Part shown: positions 61,524 through 64,000 of the stretch, one piece after another
Position numbering within the stretch: the stretch's first letter is position 1
Layout: every line of letters begins with the position of its first letter
Assembly (NCBI GenBank): GCA_008802785.1
Contig: VUYT01000016.1
Span: forward strand, 248,001-312,000
Direction: 5' to 3'
From: Symmetrospora coprosmae
Taxonomy: Eukaryota > Basidiomycota > Cystobasidiomycetes > Symmetrosporaceae
DNA length: 64,000 nt
Position numbers and translations under genes: made by a program
The notes under the pieces: generated by a model
Database searches by the model: none
What the model was told of the DNA's origin: nothing
Seen by the model: the letters and a program-made list of their open reading frames with translations, nothing else

Positions 61524-63554
61524 ATGAGCGATATGACGACGCTCTCTTCGAAGCTCTCGCAACTCGACCTGAAGTCTGAGTTCGATATCAGGCTGGTCCT
61601 GTCGTCCTTCTCGGATTCCTCCGCCTCTCGCTCAGACCTCGCCACCTCGTACGCCTCTCTCGCTCGCCTCCTTCTACCTGCGTTGCCCACTCCCTCTCCT
61701 CCGAATTCGGATGCGAGGCGCTCTATACGCTCCATTCTAGGTGGTTGGCTCTCCGAGACGTCCTTCCCCGAGCTCGGACGGGCCTTTGCAGCACTGTCGG
61801 CGCTTCTCCAGACAGACTTGCGAGGGTTCTCGGACCTTCTTGGAACCGACGACTTGCAAGCGCAGATTATCGACGCGGCGGACACTCTGACAATCTCCTA
61901 CAAGATCCTTGACGAGGCCGAGTACGCGCCGGCCAAGAAGCACCTGGCCATCTTTGTCGCCCAGGCAAGCGGGTTTGCCGCAACGCGCGCTCTCGGCCGA
62001 CAATTGGCGGGTCTGAACGGCGGCTTGCTGGAGCAACTTGGAAGAAAAGCGAATGAAGATGATGTTCTGCGTGCTGCAGCAGTAGTCGCAGGCATCAAGC
62101 TCCAGATTCCCGATGCCCAGTCTGCACCGGGCTCGCAGGCTTACACCTCCGCGGCGCCGGCGGCTAAGCCAGCGACTTTCCCGCAGAAGGATGCTATTCG
62201 CCTCCTCAAGCAGCTGTGTCGCAAAACCTTCAGCGGGAAGGATTCAGACCTCGCCTTCCTCGTTTTCGAGGGTTTGAGCCTGCTGTCCATGAAGCCGTCC
62301 GCACGGCGGGACTTTACGTCAGACGAGCCCTTCATCAAGGCGCTGATCAAGCGTGGGTCCGAGCACGCCTATGCAGCCTTCAGCATCGCGACCATATTTG
62401 CTCTGTTGACGGCGTACCACCGTCCAACTAGCGGAGATGATCGCCTGAAGGAGAAAATGCGGCAATATGCGCGACGGGCGGGCGGAGACATTGGAGAGGG
62501 CGCAAGCGAAGAGCAGGAACAGGACGAGTCAGATAGCGAGATCGACGAGCGCAATGTCAGACTTATTGACTGGGGAATCGTCAGACCCACGGCACTCTTC
62601 GCACGGAGCTCAAGTGCGGTAGTACGTCGGCTGGCGGCAACCATTCTGGACGGCCTGGTGTCGAAGAAGGACGGGCGAGGCACTATCATTCAACAAGGCG
62701 GAGCGCGCGCCCTTGTCAATATCATCCGGGCGTCTGCCGACACGCTGGCGACATCATCACCACCACAGGAAGAGCTGCTCGCCGTCCAGATTCTGGCGAG
62801 GCTCCTCATTACAGCCAACCCGATACTTGTTCTCGGACCTGGTCAGGAGACTTTGCTAGATCTGGTCCGACCCATCGCCCTGCTCGTCACTGCGCCTACC
62901 GCCAGCCTACTTCAGCACTTTGAAGGACTGATGGCGCTCACCAACATCGCGGGGCTGTCTGAACAGCTAGAGGACAGGATCGCAAAGGAGAATGGGCTGC
63001 TGAGCCGAATCGAGGAGATATTGCTTGAAGGACCTGCGGAGCCAACGCCAGACGAGCCGACAGACGGCAGAACGCTCTGCAGGCGGGCAGCAACCGAGCT
63101 GCTTTGTAACATCATCAGTTGCGAGACCGTCTTCCTCCGGTACAGCGCACTAGATCAAGAGGAGCGGATACGGAAAGACGGTCGGCTTCCACAAGCCGTT
63201 GCGAGCCGACTGCAAGTCCTTGTCGTTCTGTGCGACGTGGACGATGCCGCTACCCGCCAAGCAGCCCTGGGCGCGCTAGCCTACCTGACAAATGCGTCGA
63301 CCGTCTGCTTGCATATAGCTAGCGACCCAAAGAGGCTCGCTATCATCCTCGCCTCCGCGGACACGGATGACGACGATGCAGAGGAGGGCGTTCAGATCAG
63401 GGCAACCGTGATCCTAGGCAACCTATGCGTACATTCCAGCGACAGGAAGCAGGACTGCGTGAAGGCTCTGCTGCAGCTGGCGCAGGATGGTCATGGAGGA
63501 GCGAAAGCGCAAGCAGCCGAGATTCTGGCGGGCTTGCAGTCGCCCAATGAGTAG
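61524..63554 (+). CDS. SHE4: UCS-domain myosin chaperone (She4/UNC-45-like)
   Basis: A single uninterrupted exon of 676 aa, unusual in this intron-rich window. The protein is a string of armadillo-like helices. RLIDWGIVRPTALFARSSSA, VVRRLAATILDGLVSKKDGR, GARALVNIIRASADTL, EELLAVQILARLLITANPIL, FEGLMALTNIAGLSEQLED, RRAATELLCNIISCETVFLR and AATRQAALGALAYLTNAS follow the UNC45-central and UCS pattern. There is no TPR domain at the N-terminus, as in fungal She4/Rng3. The family folds and stabilises myosin motors for actin cables, endocytosis and mRNA transport. An acidic linker (EEQEQDESDSEIDE) lies at about 330-345. It is convergent with the next gene, with about 120 bp between stops. Confidence 0.87.
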   Translation: MSDMTTLSSKLSQLDLKSEFDIRLVLSSFSDSSASRSDLATSYASLARLLLPALPTPSPPNSDARRSIRSILGGWLSETSFPELGRAFAALSALLQTDLRGFSDLLGTDDLQAQIIDAADTLTISYKILDEAEYAPAKKHLAIFVAQASGFAATRALGRQLAGLNGGLLEQLGRKANEDDVLRAAAVVAGIKLQIPDAQSAPGSQAYTSAAPAAKPATFPQKDAIRLLKQLCRKTFSGKDSDLAFLVFEGLSLLSMKPSARRDFTSDEPFIKALIKRGSEHAYAAFSIATIFALLTAYHRPTSGDDRLKEKMRQYARRAGGDIGEGASEEQEQDESDSEIDERNVRLIDWGIVRPTALFARSSSAVVRRLAATILDGLVSKKDGRGTIIQQGGARALVNIIRASADTLATSSPPQEELLAVQILARLLITANPILVLGPGQETLLDLVRPIALLVTAPTASLLQHFEGLMALTNIAGLSEQLEDRIAKENGLLSRIEEILLEGPAEPTPDEPTDGRTLCRRAATELLCNIISCETVFLRYSALDQEERIRKDGRLPQAVASRLQVLVVLCDVDDAATRQAALGALAYLTNASTVCLHIASDPKRLAIILASADTDDDDAEEGVQIRATVILGNLCVHSSDRKQDCVKALLQLAQDGHGGAKAQAAEILAGLQSPNE

Positions 63555-63674
63555 CGTAGCGCAACCTGCGCATGTAAGACGGACCGCTCGCACACGCTGT
63601 AATGAGAAGCGAGCACTAGGTGCATTCCCGTCTGTCTGCAACTTGCTCTACAGCCATCTACTCTAATTCTTCTA

Positions 63675-64000
63675 CTACTCATCGCCAAAGATGTAAGGCA
63701 GGATGAATGCGAGCTTCTTCCGCTCGTCTTCGGGCCAAGCCTCGCGCTTGGTCATGATAGAGTACTCCATGCCGCCCTCCTCACCCTTACCGAGCTCCCC
63801 GGCTGCGACGGCGCGATGCACGGCGGTGAGGACCTCTCCAGTGATCTTTTTGCTGACCTCCACGTTGCGAGTCAGGGTGGCAATGACTTCGGCAACCGTG
63901 ACGGGCTCCTCCGAGACCCTCCAGGCATCGTAGTCGCTAAATGGTAGGGAAAGATTGCGTTAGCCCCTACTGATATCGGGAAGGTGACAGCGGGCACGGA
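63675..64000 (-). CDS. 3'-terminal exon of an unrecognised gene, cut by the window edge
   Basis: The coding part runs from an acceptor at about 63937 down to the stop at 63675, encoding about 87 residues. It starts DYDAWRVSEEPVTVAEVIAT, continues through KKITGEVLTAVHRAVAAGEL and ends KKLAFILPYIFGDE. The codons read like a real conserved protein (amphipathic helices, compact charged end), but I could not place the family. The rest lies beyond 64000, and the segment 63937-64000 is probably intron. Confidence 0.5.

Overview
The window reads as nuclear DNA of a basidiomycete fungus, most likely an Ustilaginomycotina-type (smut-lineage) yeast or plant associate. The evidence is dense gene packing on both strands, GC-rich coding sequence, many short introns (about 50-110 nt) with GTNNGT donors, CTGAC/CTAAC-like branch sites and CAG acceptors, and housekeeping proteins of clearly fungal type. 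The lineage is inferred from gene style and protein flavour only. I see no mobile element, rRNA, tRNA, CRISPR or virus-like sequence.

Layout, left to right: TatD-type metalloenzyme (-) and HIS2 histidinol phosphatase (+) diverge at 1.4-1.7 kb. Next come GCV2 glycine decarboxylase P-protein (-, 14 exons) and a very large RIF1-like protein (-, 7.8-14.8 kb), then COQ11-like (+), CSM3 fork-protection factor (-), FMP25-like RCC1 protein (-), a flavin-containing monooxygenase (+), CWC22 (-) and ECM2/SLT11 (+) back to back, prefoldin subunit 3 (+), UBC6 (-), CAP/SRV2 (-), eIF3i/TIF34 (-), a CAP59-family glycosyltransferase (+) and ATG7 (+, 12 exons). A tandem pair of related small secreted cysteine proteins (-) follows, then an AIF-like oxidoreductase (+), a two-finger C2H2 factor (+), a V-ATPase proteolipid (+), a BRE2/ASH2 SPRY protein (+), a mitochondrial SAP-domain protein (-), an AIM18-like chalcone-isomerase-fold protein (-), an IQ-motif protein (+), SHE4 (+), and the last exon of an unrecognised gene (-) at the right edge.

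Most gene models below were built by hand from splice signals and protein-family continuity. In nearly every case the exon lengths sum to a whole number of codons. The one unresolved multi-exon model is the SAP-domain protein at 55.6-56.9 kb.

Most loci are unrelated housekeeping genes, not an operon-like system. The two places where neighbourhood may mean something are the CWC22/ECM2 pair, two spliceosome factors sharing one divergent promoter, and the tandem secreted pair between ATG7 and the AIF-like gene. That pair is the best candidate for something undescribed.
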